Shown piece by piece: positions 55,476-64,000 of a stretch of DNA of 64,000 nt; the stretch's first letter is position 1, and each line of letters starts with the position of its first letter. The notes below the pieces were generated by a model that saw only the letters and a program-made list of their open reading frames with translations, ran no database searches and was not told where the DNA came from. The position numbers and the translations under genes are program-made. The DNA is taken from the NCBI RefSeq assembly GCF_002900365.1, contig NZ_CP025979.1, forward strand, positions 1,426,001-1,490,000, written 5' to 3'. Source of the stretch: Escherichia marmotae (lineage in GTDB: Bacteria > Pseudomonadota > Gammaproteobacteria > Enterobacterales > Enterobacteriaceae).

Positions 55476-58400
55476 TTAGTCAAATGGCGGTGGGGCCAGC
55501 ACTTCACGATTACCGTTGTGACCCTGTTCGCTGACGATCCCCTGCGCTTCCATCTGTTCTACGATGCGTGCGGCACGGTTGTAACCGATGCGGAACTGAC
55601 GCTGAACACCGGAAATAGACGCTTTGCGTTTTTCAGTGACAAACGCCACCGCCTGATCGAACAACGGATCCAGCTCTTCAGCACCGTCAAAACCACCCGC
55701 ACCACCTTCACTTTCGCTGTCGGAAGTGATGCCGTCAACATACTGCGGACGACCACGGGCTTTCCAGTCCTGCACCACCGCATGTACTTCCTGATCGCGA
55801 ACAAAGGCACCGTGAACACGTACTGGCATGGTGGAGTTAGGCCCGGAGTAGAGCATATCCCCCATTCCCAGTAGCGATTCTGCGCCAGCCTGATCAAGAA
55901 TGGTACGTGAGTCGATCTTGCTGGATACCGTGAAGGCGATACGGGTCGGAATGTTCGCTTTAATCAGACCAGTAATAACATCAACCGAAGGACGTTGCGT
56001 TGCCAGTACGAGGTGGATACCCGCGGCACGGGCTTTTTGCGCCAGACGTGCAATCAGCTCTTCCACTTTTTTACCCACCGTCATCATCAGGTCGGCAAAT
56101 TCGTCCACCAGCACCACGATATACGGCTCTTTTTTCAGCACCGGATGCTGGGCATCCATACTATCGCCCGGCTTCCAGTACGGATCTGGAATTGGCCGCA
56201 TCATACGATCAGCTTCAGCAATTTTTTCGTTATAACCTGCCAGGTTACGCACACCCAGTGCCGACATCAGCTTATAACGACGTTCCATCTCGTTGACACA
56301 CCAGCGCAGAGCATTAGCTGCATCTTTCATGTCGGTAACGACTTCCGTTAACAGATGCGGGATACCTTCATAAACCGAAAGCTCCAGCATTTTCGGGTCG
56401 ATCATGATGAAACGCACATCTTCCGGCTGCGCTTTATAGAGCATACTCAGGATCATAGCGTTCACACCGACAGACTTACCGGAACCGGTAGTCCCCGCAA
56501 CCAATAAGTGCGGCATTTTCGCCAGATCGGCAACCACCGGCTCACCGGCAATATCTTTACCCAATACAATCGTCAACGGTGATGGGTTATCACGGAACCT
56601 GGCGTTATCCAGCACTTCGCGCAAATAAACGGTCTGGCGTTTTTTATTCGGTAATTCCAGACCTACATAAGGTTTACCTGGGATTACTTCAACTACACGG
56701 ACTGCCACTGTTGATAACGAACGGGCAAGGTCACGTGACAAGTTAGAAATACGCGCGGCTTTTACACCCGGTGCCAGGTTCAGTTCAAAGCGAGTGATAA
56801 CTGGCCCTGGTGAGTAGTTAACAACATCGGCTTTAATGCGGAAATCAGCCAGGCGCGCCTCCACCAGACGTGCCATTTGTTCGAGCGCAAAGGTATCTAC
56901 TGGCTCCACTTCGCTCGGCGGCGGCGTCAACAAATCCAGCGATGGCAACGGCGTTGTCGGCTTGTGCAACGGACGACTGTCGCCATTGCGCATTAACAGC
57001 GGATGAAGCAGGGTATCCTGCGGCTGCGGCACGACTGGTTGCTGTGGCTGTTGATACTGCGGCTGCGGCGCGACCGGTTGTTGCGGCTGCTGAACAGGTT
57101 CAACAATTGGCGTAAACAGCGGCTCGTGTGGACCATCATCCACTAATGCTTTCATCGGTGAAAATTCAAAATCATCCAGCGAGAACGGATTCGCCCCCGC
57201 AGGTTGTTCACCGGAATAACGTTGCTGCTGTGTCTGGACGAACTGACGAGCCAGTTCTGCCTCTGCTGCGGCATCTATTTCATCTTCCGGGTTAACTGGC
57301 ACATCATGCTGATACTGTTCACCATAGCGTTGCTGCTGCGTCTGGGCGAACTGACGAGCCAGTTCATCCTGCTGCATTGCATCTATTTCATCATCGTTAT
57401 ACTGCCCGGCAGAATCGTACTGGTTGCGCTGCGCTTCACGTGCCTTCTCTTCCGCTGCACGCTGTGAGGGTAGCTTAATACCGTATGACGCCAGTTCACG
57501 ACGCGTCGGAACACGAATACGCTTCGGCCTTGGCAACTGAGGGCCAATACCCTCTTTCACTTGCGGGCGCGGTCCACCGCTATTTGACAGGCTGAAGACA
57601 GGTGCAGCCACCGTCGCTGCGGCTCCCGTTGCCAGGGTCGCTTTCTTCACGCCAGATGCCAGCGGTGAGACTGCGGCTGCGGATTCTACCGGCGGCACTG
57701 CTGCAACACCTGGTCGTGCCAAAACAGGCTTGACCGGTTCTGGTTCTTTAACCGGTTCAGGAATCGGTTGATACCAGGCCGCAAGTTGCTCACGTTCACG
57801 CGCACGCTTCTCTTCCACTTCTTCAAAATAGTAAAGTGGCGGACGTGCAGGCTTTGTCTCTTCAACAACAGGTTCCGGTTCAACGACAGGCTGCTGTTCA
57901 ACAGGTTGTGGCTGTTGATACAACGGCTCTTGAACGGTCGGCTGCTGATAAGTTTGCTCCGGCTGGTAAGTAGGTTGTGGAGCAAAAGTGGATTGCGATT
58001 CTTCAGCTTGCCAGGTGTTACCAACCACCGGTTGTTCCGGCGCAGGCGCATAATATGGCTGCTGAGGCTGCGCCGGTTGTTGCAGCGATTCGTTATATTG
58101 CACCGCAGGCTGCACATATTGCGGTTGCTGCGGGTAACCTTCGGATACAGGTGCAATTATCGGTTCACCCGCTTGCGGTCCAGGAACAGGTTGCCAGGCC
58201 ACTGTGGGCTGTGTTGGTGAAATATCAACAGGTGCAGATGGTGGTGTCTGGGTTACCGGTTCAACCGGCGCAACCCAGCTTTGTGTCACAGTGGTCGCAG
58301 CCGCTGCAGCAGCTACAGGTTCGGTAATCGGCGCACCATTTAATAACGGATCGTATTCGTCATATTCTGGCTGCGTTGCACGATTGCCCGAAAAGAGGAC

Positions 58401-59273
58401 GTCATCAGGATCGGCGGCGACACCGCGCGCCGTGTAGGTAATTTCTTCTTCATCATCCATCCGCTTGCCGGAGAACAACGCAGCGTCAGTTTTCCGCCCC
58501 ATCGGATTAATGAATTTTTCGGCCAGACGTTTACGACGCGCTAATGCGCCACGAAGGATCCGGGCACGGCGCGACTCATGTTGTTTGCCGTGACTCTCAT
58601 CTTCATACTCTTCGTCGTCTTCATACTCATCTTCATCAACCCAGGTATCGTCGCGACGAGTACGGTTACTGGCAAATGTGAGAATGTTTAAAATCCAGCC
58701 GCCCAGTTTTTCGGCAATAGTCACCCAGGACCAACCGGTAAACAGCGTCAGGCCTGCCGCCCAGACGCAAAGCAGCGCAATCGTTCCCCCACTACTGTGT
58801 AACAGTGGCTGCAGCGTAGTGCTTAATAAACTCCCGATTACGCCACCGGAGGCAAAATACCAGATATCGTCAGCATTGATCGCCGCCAGACCACAGGAAG
58901 TAAGGATGATCGCCAGCACACCAATAATTCGCAGCGAGACGGCAAAATAATCAATGTATTCGTCGCTGGCCTGCTGACGCCAGGCAAACCAACAGCCACC
59001 GATGATAATGACGGGGATGGTGTAAGCCATGACGCCGAAAATGAAGAACAGGGTATCGGCCAGCCATGCGCCAGGTGCCCCACCTAAATTATGGATAGGC
59101 TCATGCCAGGCCGTTTGTGACCAACTGGGATCCGAAGGATTAAAGCTTAATAAAGCTGCCATCAACCAGACGGCAAACAGAACAATAAGAATCAGCAACG
59201 CCTCCAGAAGTCGGCGCCCGCTGCTTAACTTTGTCAATGTGACTTCTTTGTCTTCAGTGTATTCCTGGCTCAA
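55476..59273 (-). CDS. ftsK: FtsK, septal DNA translocase
   Basis: FtsK (1265 aa) is the division-septum DNA pump that also activates XerCD at dif. The N-terminal domain has about four membrane helices (residues ~25-190). A long Pro/Gln-rich linker covers roughly 200-780. The RecA-like motor has GTTGSGKSVG and LVDEFADLMM. The C-terminal gamma winged helix (QRQFRIGYNRAARIVEQM) reads KOPS. It is 64 residues shorter than K-12 FtsK (1329 aa); the loss is mainly in the PQ(Q)PVAPQPQYQ-type tandem repeat near 57020-57105. All functional domains are intact. lolA follows. Confidence 0.97.
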   Translation of the reverse strand: MSQEYTEDKEVTLTKLSSGRRLLEALLILIVLFAVWLMAALLSFNPSDPSWSQTAWHEPIHNLGGAPGAWLADTLFFIFGVMAYTIPVIIIGGCWFAWRQQASDEYIDYFAVSLRIIGVLAIILTSCGLAAINADDIWYFASGGVIGSLLSTTLQPLLHSSGGTIALLCVWAAGLTLFTGWSWVTIAEKLGGWILNILTFASNRTRRDDTWVDEDEYEDDEEYEDESHGKQHESRRARILRGALARRKRLAEKFINPMGRKTDAALFSGKRMDDEEEITYTARGVAADPDDVLFSGNRATQPEYDEYDPLLNGAPITEPVAAAAAATTVTQSWVAPVEPVTQTPPSAPVDISPTQPTVAWQPVPGPQAGEPIIAPVSEGYPQQPQYVQPAVQYNESLQQPAQPQQPYYAPAPEQPVVGNTWQAEESQSTFAPQPTYQPEQTYQQPTVQEPLYQQPQPVEQQPVVEPEPVVEETKPARPPLYYFEEVEEKRAREREQLAAWYQPIPEPVKEPEPVKPVLARPGVAAVPPVESAAAVSPLASGVKKATLATGAAATVAAPVFSLSNSGGPRPQVKEGIGPQLPRPKRIRVPTRRELASYGIKLPSQRAAEEKAREAQRNQYDSAGQYNDDEIDAMQQDELARQFAQTQQQRYGEQYQHDVPVNPEDEIDAAAEAELARQFVQTQQQRYSGEQPAGANPFSLDDFEFSPMKALVDDGPHEPLFTPIVEPVQQPQQPVAPQPQYQQPQQPVVPQPQDTLLHPLLMRNGDSRPLHKPTTPLPSLDLLTPPPSEVEPVDTFALEQMARLVEARLADFRIKADVVNYSPGPVITRFELNLAPGVKAARISNLSRDLARSLSTVAVRVVEVIPGKPYVGLELPNKKRQTVYLREVLDNARFRDNPSPLTIVLGKDIAGEPVVADLAKMPHLLVAGTTGSGKSVGVNAMILSMLYKAQPEDVRFIMIDPKMLELSVYEGIPHLLTEVVTDMKDAANALRWCVNEMERRYKLMSALGVRNLAGYNEKIAEADRMMRPIPDPYWKPGDSMDAQHPVLKKEPYIVVLVDEFADLMMTVGKKVEELIARLAQKARAAGIHLVLATQRPSVDVITGLIKANIPTRIAFTVSSKIDSRTILDQAGAESLLGMGDMLYSGPNSTMPVRVHGAFVRDQEVHAVVQDWKARGRPQYVDGITSDSESEGGAGGFDGAEELDPLFDQAVAFVTEKRKASISGVQRQFRIGYNRAARIVEQMEAQGIVSEQGHNGNREVLAPPPFD
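57020..57105 (-). repeat. FtsK linker Pro/Gln repeat, low copy number
   Basis: This encodes about two copies of a PQQPVAPQPQYQ-type unit. K-12 FtsK has several more as I recall it. Slippage at this in-frame minisatellite explains the shorter protein. Confidence 0.7.
57216..57392 (-). repeat. Two 69-base direct repeats in the ftsK linker
   Basis: 57216-57284 and 57324-57392 are near-identical 69-base units, 108 bases apart. Each encodes ELARQF(A/V)QTQQQRY and flanking acidic residues. They arose by internal duplication; the same arrangement exists in K-12 FtsK. Confidence 0.85.
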
Positions 59274-59407
59274 GAAAGGCTCTCCAGGTTACAGGCTTTT
59301 CCTGCCCGATGCTAAAACGGACAACAGTACCAGGTTACCCCAGTACTGTTGCTGTATGGATTAACAGGAGTGTAATCAAAATACGCCGATTTTGCACCTG
59401 TTCCGTG

Positions 59408-59902
59408 TTAGCGCGTCTTAATAACCAGACGATTACTCTGCTTGACTTCTTCCATAACAACGTATGTCCGTGTGTCATTGACGCCAGGCAGACGCAGCAG
59501 AGTTTCCCCCAACAGCTTACGATAAGCTGACATATCCGGCACGCGTGTTTTCAACAGGTAGTCGAAATCACCAGATACTAAATGACACTCCTGAATTTCT
59601 TCAAGTTTTTGTACAGCGGTATTGAATTGTTCAAACACATCCGGAGCGCCACGATTCAGAGTAATCTCAACGAATACCAGAAGTGATGCATCCAGATAAT
59701 GCGGGTTCAACAGCGCCGTATAGCCCTGAATAAACCCTTGTCTTTCCAGCCGACGCACACGCTCAAGGCACGGCGTTGGGGAAAGTCCCACACGTTTAGA
59801 AAGCTCGACGTTAGAAATACGCCCATCCTTTTGCAACTCATTAAGAATGTTACGATCGATACGGTCGAGATCTTTGCCAGGGCGCTTCTTGCTATCTACC
59901 AT
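59408..59902 (-). CDS. lrp: Lrp, leucine-responsive global regulator
   Basis: Lrp (164 aa) is the octameric feast/famine regulator controlling amino-acid metabolism, fimbriae and many other genes. The N-terminal HTH is NILNELQKDGRISNVELSKRVGLSP. The C-terminal RAM domain binds leucine. It sits upstream of ftsK on the same strand and is divergent from trxB. It regulates serC in E. coli, which also lies in this window. No change of note is seen. Confidence 0.98.
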   Translation of the reverse strand: MVDSKKRPGKDLDRIDRNILNELQKDGRISNVELSKRVGLSPTPCLERVRRLERQGFIQGYTALLNPHYLDASLLVFVEITLNRGAPDVFEQFNTAVQKLEEIQECHLVSGDFDYLLKTRVPDMSAYRKLLGETLLRLPGVNDTRTYVVMEEVKQSNRLVIKTR

Positions 59903-60446
59903 TATTATTGTCTCTCTGTATTCCTTCCCTACTCCTGTCTGACCCTGAAAACATCACTGTCCAGAGTCGCTACCCGTCACGATAGACCGAAATCATTAAG
60001 ATTCACGGCGCGCAATGCCTGGGTCTACGGTGAGAAGACCGTTGCCTTGTGGCAGCTATCGACATCACGAATGGCGTCTGTCCACGCCATGCGTAGATTT
60101 CACTAGCACGGTAAACATGGTATTTACATGCATGATTATGCGCATATAAGAATACTGTTTTTTTCTTCCTCGAATGTTTTCGCAAAACGCCAGGTGATTG
60201 TCAAAGCAAAACATCGTTTTTTAGTACAACATGCCAGATATTCATTAACAGTCGCGTTTAATCATCATTTAATCGGCTTATAAACCGGAAAAATTAAGTA
60301 GCAGAGGTGATAATGACAGAAGAATTTGACACGCTTATCGCTTTTGACGATTGCACAAATCGTTAACAAAATCGTCATACTCTTTTTTTACGCCTGTAAA
60401 TTCCCTACAATCCTGCCTATTGTCTGCCAACAACTATGGGGATCTC
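59903..60446. promoter_or_regulatory. Divergent lrp / trxB regulatory region
   Basis: These 544 bases contain no gene. The lrp side should hold a long 5' leader, as known in E. coli. ATGGCGT/ACGCCAT at 60071-60090 forms a hairpin. On the trxB side a -10-like TACAAT lies at 60406-60411, 36 bases before the ATG; its -35 is weak. A+T-rich DNA around 60190-60300 is a plausible site for the autoregulation and nucleoid-protein control known for lrp. Confidence 0.6.
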
Positions 60447-61412
60447 ATGGGCACGACCAAACACAGTAAACTGCTTATCCTGGGTTCAGGCCCGGCGGGC
60501 TATACCGCTGCTGTCTACGCGGCACGCGCCAACCTGCAACCGGTGCTGATCACCGGCATGGAAAAAGGCGGCCAACTGACCACCACCACGGAAGTGGAAA
60601 ACTGGCCAGGCGATGCAAACGATCTGACCGGACCGTTGTTAATGGAGCGCATGCATGAACATGCCACCAAATTTGAAACTGAAATCATCTTTGATCACAT
60701 CAACAAAGTGGATTTGCAGAATCGTCCGTTTCGCCTGACTGGCGACAGCGGCGAATACACTTGCGATGCGCTGATTATTGCCACCGGGGCTTCTGCACGC
60801 TATCTCGGCCTGCCCTCTGAAGAGGCTTTTAAAGGTCGTGGTGTCTCTGCCTGTGCGACTTGCGATGGATTCTTCTATCGTAACCAAAAAGTAGCGGTTA
60901 TCGGCGGCGGCAATACTGCGGTTGAAGAGGCGCTGTATCTGTCTAACATCGCTTCCGAAGTACATTTGATCCACCGCCGCGATAGTTTCCGCGCAGAAAA
61001 AATCCTCATTAAGCGTCTGATGGATAAAGTGGAGAACGGCAACATCATTCTGCACACCAACCGCACGCTGGAAGAAGTGACTGGCGATCAGATGGGCGTC
61101 ACAGGCGTTCGTCTGCGCGATACGCAAAACAGCGATAACATCGAATCACTCGACGTTGCTGGCCTGTTTGTTGCTATCGGCCACAGTCCGAACACCGCCA
61201 TTTTTGAAGGGCAACTGGAACTGGAAAACGGCTACATCAAAGTACAGTCGGGTATTCATGGCAATGCCACCCAGACCAGTATCCCGGGCGTGTTTGCCGC
61301 AGGTGATGTAATGGATCACATTTATCGCCAGGCCATTACTTCTGCTGGTACAGGTTGCATGGCGGCACTTGATGCTGAACGCTACCTCGACGGTTTATAC
61401 GGCGAAAAATAA
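60447..61412 (+). CDS. trxB: Thioredoxin reductase
   Basis: TrxB (321 aa) is an FAD-dependent NADPH:thioredoxin oxidoreductase. Features in order: FAD site LGSGPAGYTAAVYAARANL, redox-active CATC in SACATCDGFFY near residue 136, NADPH site VIGGGNTAVEEALYL, and C-terminal FAD motif FAAGDVMDH. I chose the ATG at 60447 (MGTTKHSK), which gives the family length; an open extension upstream is noncoding. It is followed by a strong terminator and then cydDC. Confidence 0.98.
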   Translation: MGTTKHSKLLILGSGPAGYTAAVYAARANLQPVLITGMEKGGQLTTTTEVENWPGDANDLTGPLLMERMHEHATKFETEIIFDHINKVDLQNRPFRLTGDSGEYTCDALIIATGASARYLGLPSEEAFKGRGVSACATCDGFFYRNQKVAVIGGGNTAVEEALYLSNIASEVHLIHRRDSFRAEKILIKRLMDKVENGNIILHTNRTLEEVTGDQMGVTGVRLRDTQNSDNIESLDVAGLFVAIGHSPNTAIFEGQLELENGYIKVQSGIHGNATQTSIPGVFAAGDVMDHIYRQAITSAGTGCMAALDAERYLDGLYGEK

Positions 61413-61436
61413 TTTTACATATCAGTAACAAAAGTA

Positions 61437-61475
61437 AAAAAGGCGACTCCATGCGACTATGGGTCGCCTTTATTA
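61437..61475 (+). terminator. Intrinsic terminator after trxB
   Basis: AAGGCGAC-CCAT pairs with ATGG-GTCGCCTT around GCGACT with one bulged base, then TTTATTATTT. The A-run on the left also permits use from the minus strand. Confidence 0.9.
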
Positions 61476-61534
61476 TTTCCCCGTTGTAACATTGCCCTGC
61501 AAAAAATTCTGATAACTCACCTGCTAAGCGTGCA

Positions 61535-63301
61535 ATGAATAAATCCCGTCAAAAAGAGTTAACCCGCTGGTTAAAACAGCAAAGCGTCATCTCCCAACGT
61601 TGGCTGAATATTTCTCGTCTGCTGGGCTTTGTGAGCGGCATATTAATAATTGCCCAGGCCTGGTTCATGGCGCGTATTCTGCAACATGTGATTATGGAGA
61701 ATATTCCCCGCGAAGCCCTGCTGCTTCCCTTTACTTTACTGGTACTGACCTTTGTGCTGCGCGCATGGGTGGTCTGGTTACGCGAACGGGTGGGTTATCA
61801 CGCCGGGCAGCATATCCGTTTTGCCATTCGCCGCCAGGTTCTCGACCGCCTGCAACAAGCAGGGCCTGCATGGATTCAGGGCAAGCCAGCCGGGAGTTGG
61901 GCGACGCTGGTACTTGAGCAAATTGACGATATGCATGATTACTATGCTCGCTACCTGCCGCAAATGGCGCTGGCGGTATCAGTGCCGCTACTGATTGTGG
62001 TCGCGATCTTCCCTTCTAACTGGGCTGCGGCGCTCATTCTGCTGGGCACCGCTCCATTAATCCCGTTATTTATGGCTTTGGTTGGGATGGGCGCAGCCGA
62101 TGCGAACCGACGTAACTTTCTCGCGCTTGCTCGCTTAAGTGGACATTTCCTCGATCGCCTGCGCGGCATGGAAACACTGCGTATTTTTGGTCGTGGTGAA
62201 GCCGAAATTGAAAGCATTCGTTCTGCTTCGGAAGATTTCCGTCAACGGACGATGGAGGTGCTACGACTGGCATTTTTATCCTCCGGCATTCTGGAATTCT
62301 TCACCTCGCTGTCAATTGCTCTGGTGGCGGTCTACTTTGGTTTCTCCTACCTCGGTGAGCTGGATTTTGGTCACTACGATACTGGGGTGACGCTGGCTGC
62401 GGGTTTTCTCGCACTCATCCTTGCGCCAGAGTTTTTCCAGCCATTACGCGATCTCGGTACGTTTTATCATGCTAAAGCCCAGGCGGTTGGCGCAGCCGAC
62501 AGCCTGAAAACGTTTATGGAAACCCCACTCGCTCATCCACAACGCGGTGAGGCGGAGTTAGCGTCTAACGATCCGGTGACCATTGAAGCCGAGGATCTGT
62601 TTATCACTTCACCAGAAGGTAAAACGCTGGTCGGCCCGCTGAATTTTACTCTGCCAGCAGGCCAACGTGCGGTGTTAGTTGGTCGTAGCGGTTCAGGTAA
62701 AAGCTCACTATTGAATGCGCTTTCCGGTTTTCTTTCCTATCAGGGATCGCTACGAGTCAACGGCATAGAATTGAGCGATTTATCACCGGAATCGTGGCGC
62801 AAACATCTCTCCTGGGTTGGGCAGAATCCGCAATTACCGGCGGCAACACTACGGGATAACGTACTGCTAGCGCGACCTGATGCCAGCGAACAAGAGTTAC
62901 AAACAGCACTGGATAACGCGTGGGTCAGTGAGTTTCTACCGCTCCTGCCACAAGGTGTTGATACGCCTGTTGGCGACCAGGCAGCCCGCCTTTCCGTGGG
63001 TCAGGCGCAACGCGTGGCGGTGGCTCGTGCGTTACTAAATCCCTGCTCGCTATTACTGTTGGATGAACCCGCTGCCAGCCTTGATGCTCACAGCGAGCAG
63101 CGCGTGATGGAAGCACTGAATGCCGCCTCACTGCGCCAGACTACGTTAATGGTCACCCACCAGTTAGAAGATCTTGCTGACTGGGATGCCATCTGGGTAA
63201 TGCAGGATGGTCAGATTGTCGAGCAAGGACGTTACGCGGAGTTAAGCGTGGCTAACGGTCCTTTCGCCACATTACTGGCCCATCGTCAGGAGGAGATTTA
63301 A
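61535..63301 (+). CDS. cydD: CydD, cysteine/glutathione exporter subunit
   Basis: CydD (588 aa) pairs with CydC as a heterodimeric ABC exporter of glutathione and cysteine to the periplasm. It is required for cytochrome bd assembly and c-type cytochromes. Six membrane helices occupy the first ~320 residues. The ATPase domain has Walker A GRSGSGKSS, signature LSVGQAQR and Walker B LLLLDEPAASLD. It ends directly before the cydC ATG with no gap. Confidence 0.97.
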   Translation: MNKSRQKELTRWLKQQSVISQRWLNISRLLGFVSGILIIAQAWFMARILQHVIMENIPREALLLPFTLLVLTFVLRAWVVWLRERVGYHAGQHIRFAIRRQVLDRLQQAGPAWIQGKPAGSWATLVLEQIDDMHDYYARYLPQMALAVSVPLLIVVAIFPSNWAAALILLGTAPLIPLFMALVGMGAADANRRNFLALARLSGHFLDRLRGMETLRIFGRGEAEIESIRSASEDFRQRTMEVLRLAFLSSGILEFFTSLSIALVAVYFGFSYLGELDFGHYDTGVTLAAGFLALILAPEFFQPLRDLGTFYHAKAQAVGAADSLKTFMETPLAHPQRGEAELASNDPVTIEAEDLFITSPEGKTLVGPLNFTLPAGQRAVLVGRSGSGKSSLLNALSGFLSYQGSLRVNGIELSDLSPESWRKHLSWVGQNPQLPAATLRDNVLLARPDASEQELQTALDNAWVSEFLPLLPQGVDTPVGDQAARLSVGQAQRVAVARALLNPCSLLLLDEPAASLDAHSEQRVMEALNAASLRQTTLMVTHQLEDLADWDAIWVMQDGQIVEQGRYAELSVANGPFATLLAHRQEEI

Positions 63302-64000
63302 ATGCGCGCTTTGCTACCCTATCTGGCACTGTATAAACGCCATAAGTGGATGTTAAGCCTCGGTATTGTGCTGGCGATTATTACTCTGCTCGCCAGTATC
63401 GGTCTGTTAACACTTTCCGGCTGGTTCCTCTCCGCATCGGCTGTAGCCGGTGTCGCAGGCCTGTATAGTTTTAACTATATGCTGCCCGCCGCAGGTGTGC
63501 GTGGCGCGGCAATCACCCGTACCGCCGGTCGCTATTTTGAACGACTGGTGAGTCATGACGCGACTTTCCGCGTATTGCAGCATCTGCGCATTTACACCTT
63601 CAGCAAACTATTGCCACTCTCCCCTGCCGGGCTGGCCCGCTATCGCCAGGGTGAATTACTCAACCGTGTCGTGGCGGATGTTGATACGCTCGATCATCTT
63701 TATCTGCGCGTTATTTCGCCGCTGGTAGGTGCTTTTGTGGTGATTATGGTGGTGACCGTCGGGTTAAGCTTCCTTGATTTCACCCTCGCCTTTACGCTGG
63801 GCGGCATTATGTTGCTGACGTTGTTCCTGATGCCTCCGCTGTTTTATCGCGCCGGAAAGAGCACCGGGCAAAATCTGACTCACCTTCGCGGTCAGTATCG
63901 CCAACAATTAACCGCATGGCTGCAAGGGCAAGCCGAGCTGACCATTTTTGGCGCTAGCGATCGTTATCGCACGCAGTTAGAGAATACCGAAATTCAGTGG
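63302..64000 (+). CDS. cydC: CydC, exporter partner subunit, 3' truncated by the window
   Basis: The first 233 codons of cydC are present in one uninterrupted frame from ATG 63302 (AGGAG five bases upstream, inside cydD) to the last base of the window, ending ...ENTEIQW. The segment contains the membrane domain of the CydC half of the ABC exporter, with SGWFLSASAVAGVAG and TRTAGRYFERLVSHD. The ATPase domain lies beyond the window. The truncation is only due to the window edge. Confidence 0.97.
   Translation, partial: MRALLPYLALYKRHKWMLSLGIVLAIITLLASIGLLTLSGWFLSASAVAGVAGLYSFNYMLPAAGVRGAAITRTAGRYFERLVSHDATFRVLQHLRIYTFSKLLPLSPAGLARYRQGELLNRVVADVDTLDHLYLRVISPLVGAFVVIMVVTVGLSFLDFTLAFTLGGIMLLTLFLMPPLFYRAGKSTGQNLTHLRGQYRQQLTAWLQGQAELTIFGASDRYRTQLENTEIQW

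Noticed and set aside
1..64000. CRISPR arrays, rRNA and tRNA genes
   Set aside because: No regularly spaced repeats and no cloverleaf or rRNA sequence were noticed; K-12 has no tRNA inside this block either.

Overview
The window is about 64 kb of Escherichia chromosome. Almost every gene matches the E. coli K-12 block from cydC to mukB (about 20 min) in gene order, protein length and sequence, but in inverted orientation. YcaQ, YcaL, BcsB and others differ from what I recall of K-12 at many positions. I therefore read the source as E. coli or a close Escherichia lineage, not K-12. No alignment could be run.

Layout. 1-318: right end of an IS4 copy. 394-7643: mukB-mukE-mukF-cmoM (chromosome condensin plus a tRNA methyltransferase). 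7779-14557: elyC, ycbJ, then the kdsB-ycaR-ycaQ-lpxK-msbA envelope cluster. 14594-20912: ycaI, ihfB, rpsA, cmk, ycaL. 21081-24414: aroA, serC, ycaP. 24544-30836: ycaO, focA-pflB and pflA (anaerobic pyruvate-formate metabolism). 30979-43804: an accessory island. 43805-45894: ycaD and ycaC. 45894-47757: a group II intron. 47794-51731: dmsCBA (DMSO reductase). 51970-59902: serS, rarA, lolA, ftsK, lrp. 60447-64000: trxB, cydD and the start of cydC.

The unusual part is the island between pflA and ycaD, where K-12 has ycaK, ycaN and ycaM. It carries a second, divergent cellulose-synthase-type operon on the minus strand: degenerate-GGDEF/EAL phosphodiesterase, GGDEF cyclase, BcsA-like synthase with PilZ domain, BcsB-like and BcsC-like proteins. 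It therefore contains its own c-di-GMP synthesis, breakdown and effector parts next to an export apparatus. No bcsZ, bcsQ, bcsR, bcsE, bcsF or bcsG is present. The operon is A+T-rich except for the last 2.5 kb of bcsC. That part matches the canonical E. coli BcsC almost residue for residue, while the first ~180 residues are divergent and about 122 residues of the TPR region are missing at the join. The bcsC gene looks like a recombinant between the two cellulose loci. The phosphodiesterase gene is broken near its start by one missing T in a homopolymer, and the cyclase lacks the RxxD inhibitory site. Both changes would favour high local c-di-GMP if the operon is expressed.

The second mobile feature is a group IIC-type intron inserted just after the dmsC terminator hairpin, the preferred target of that class. 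The remainder is ordinary core genome, with terminators, FNR sites, a REP element and a contracted FtsK linker repeat noted below.
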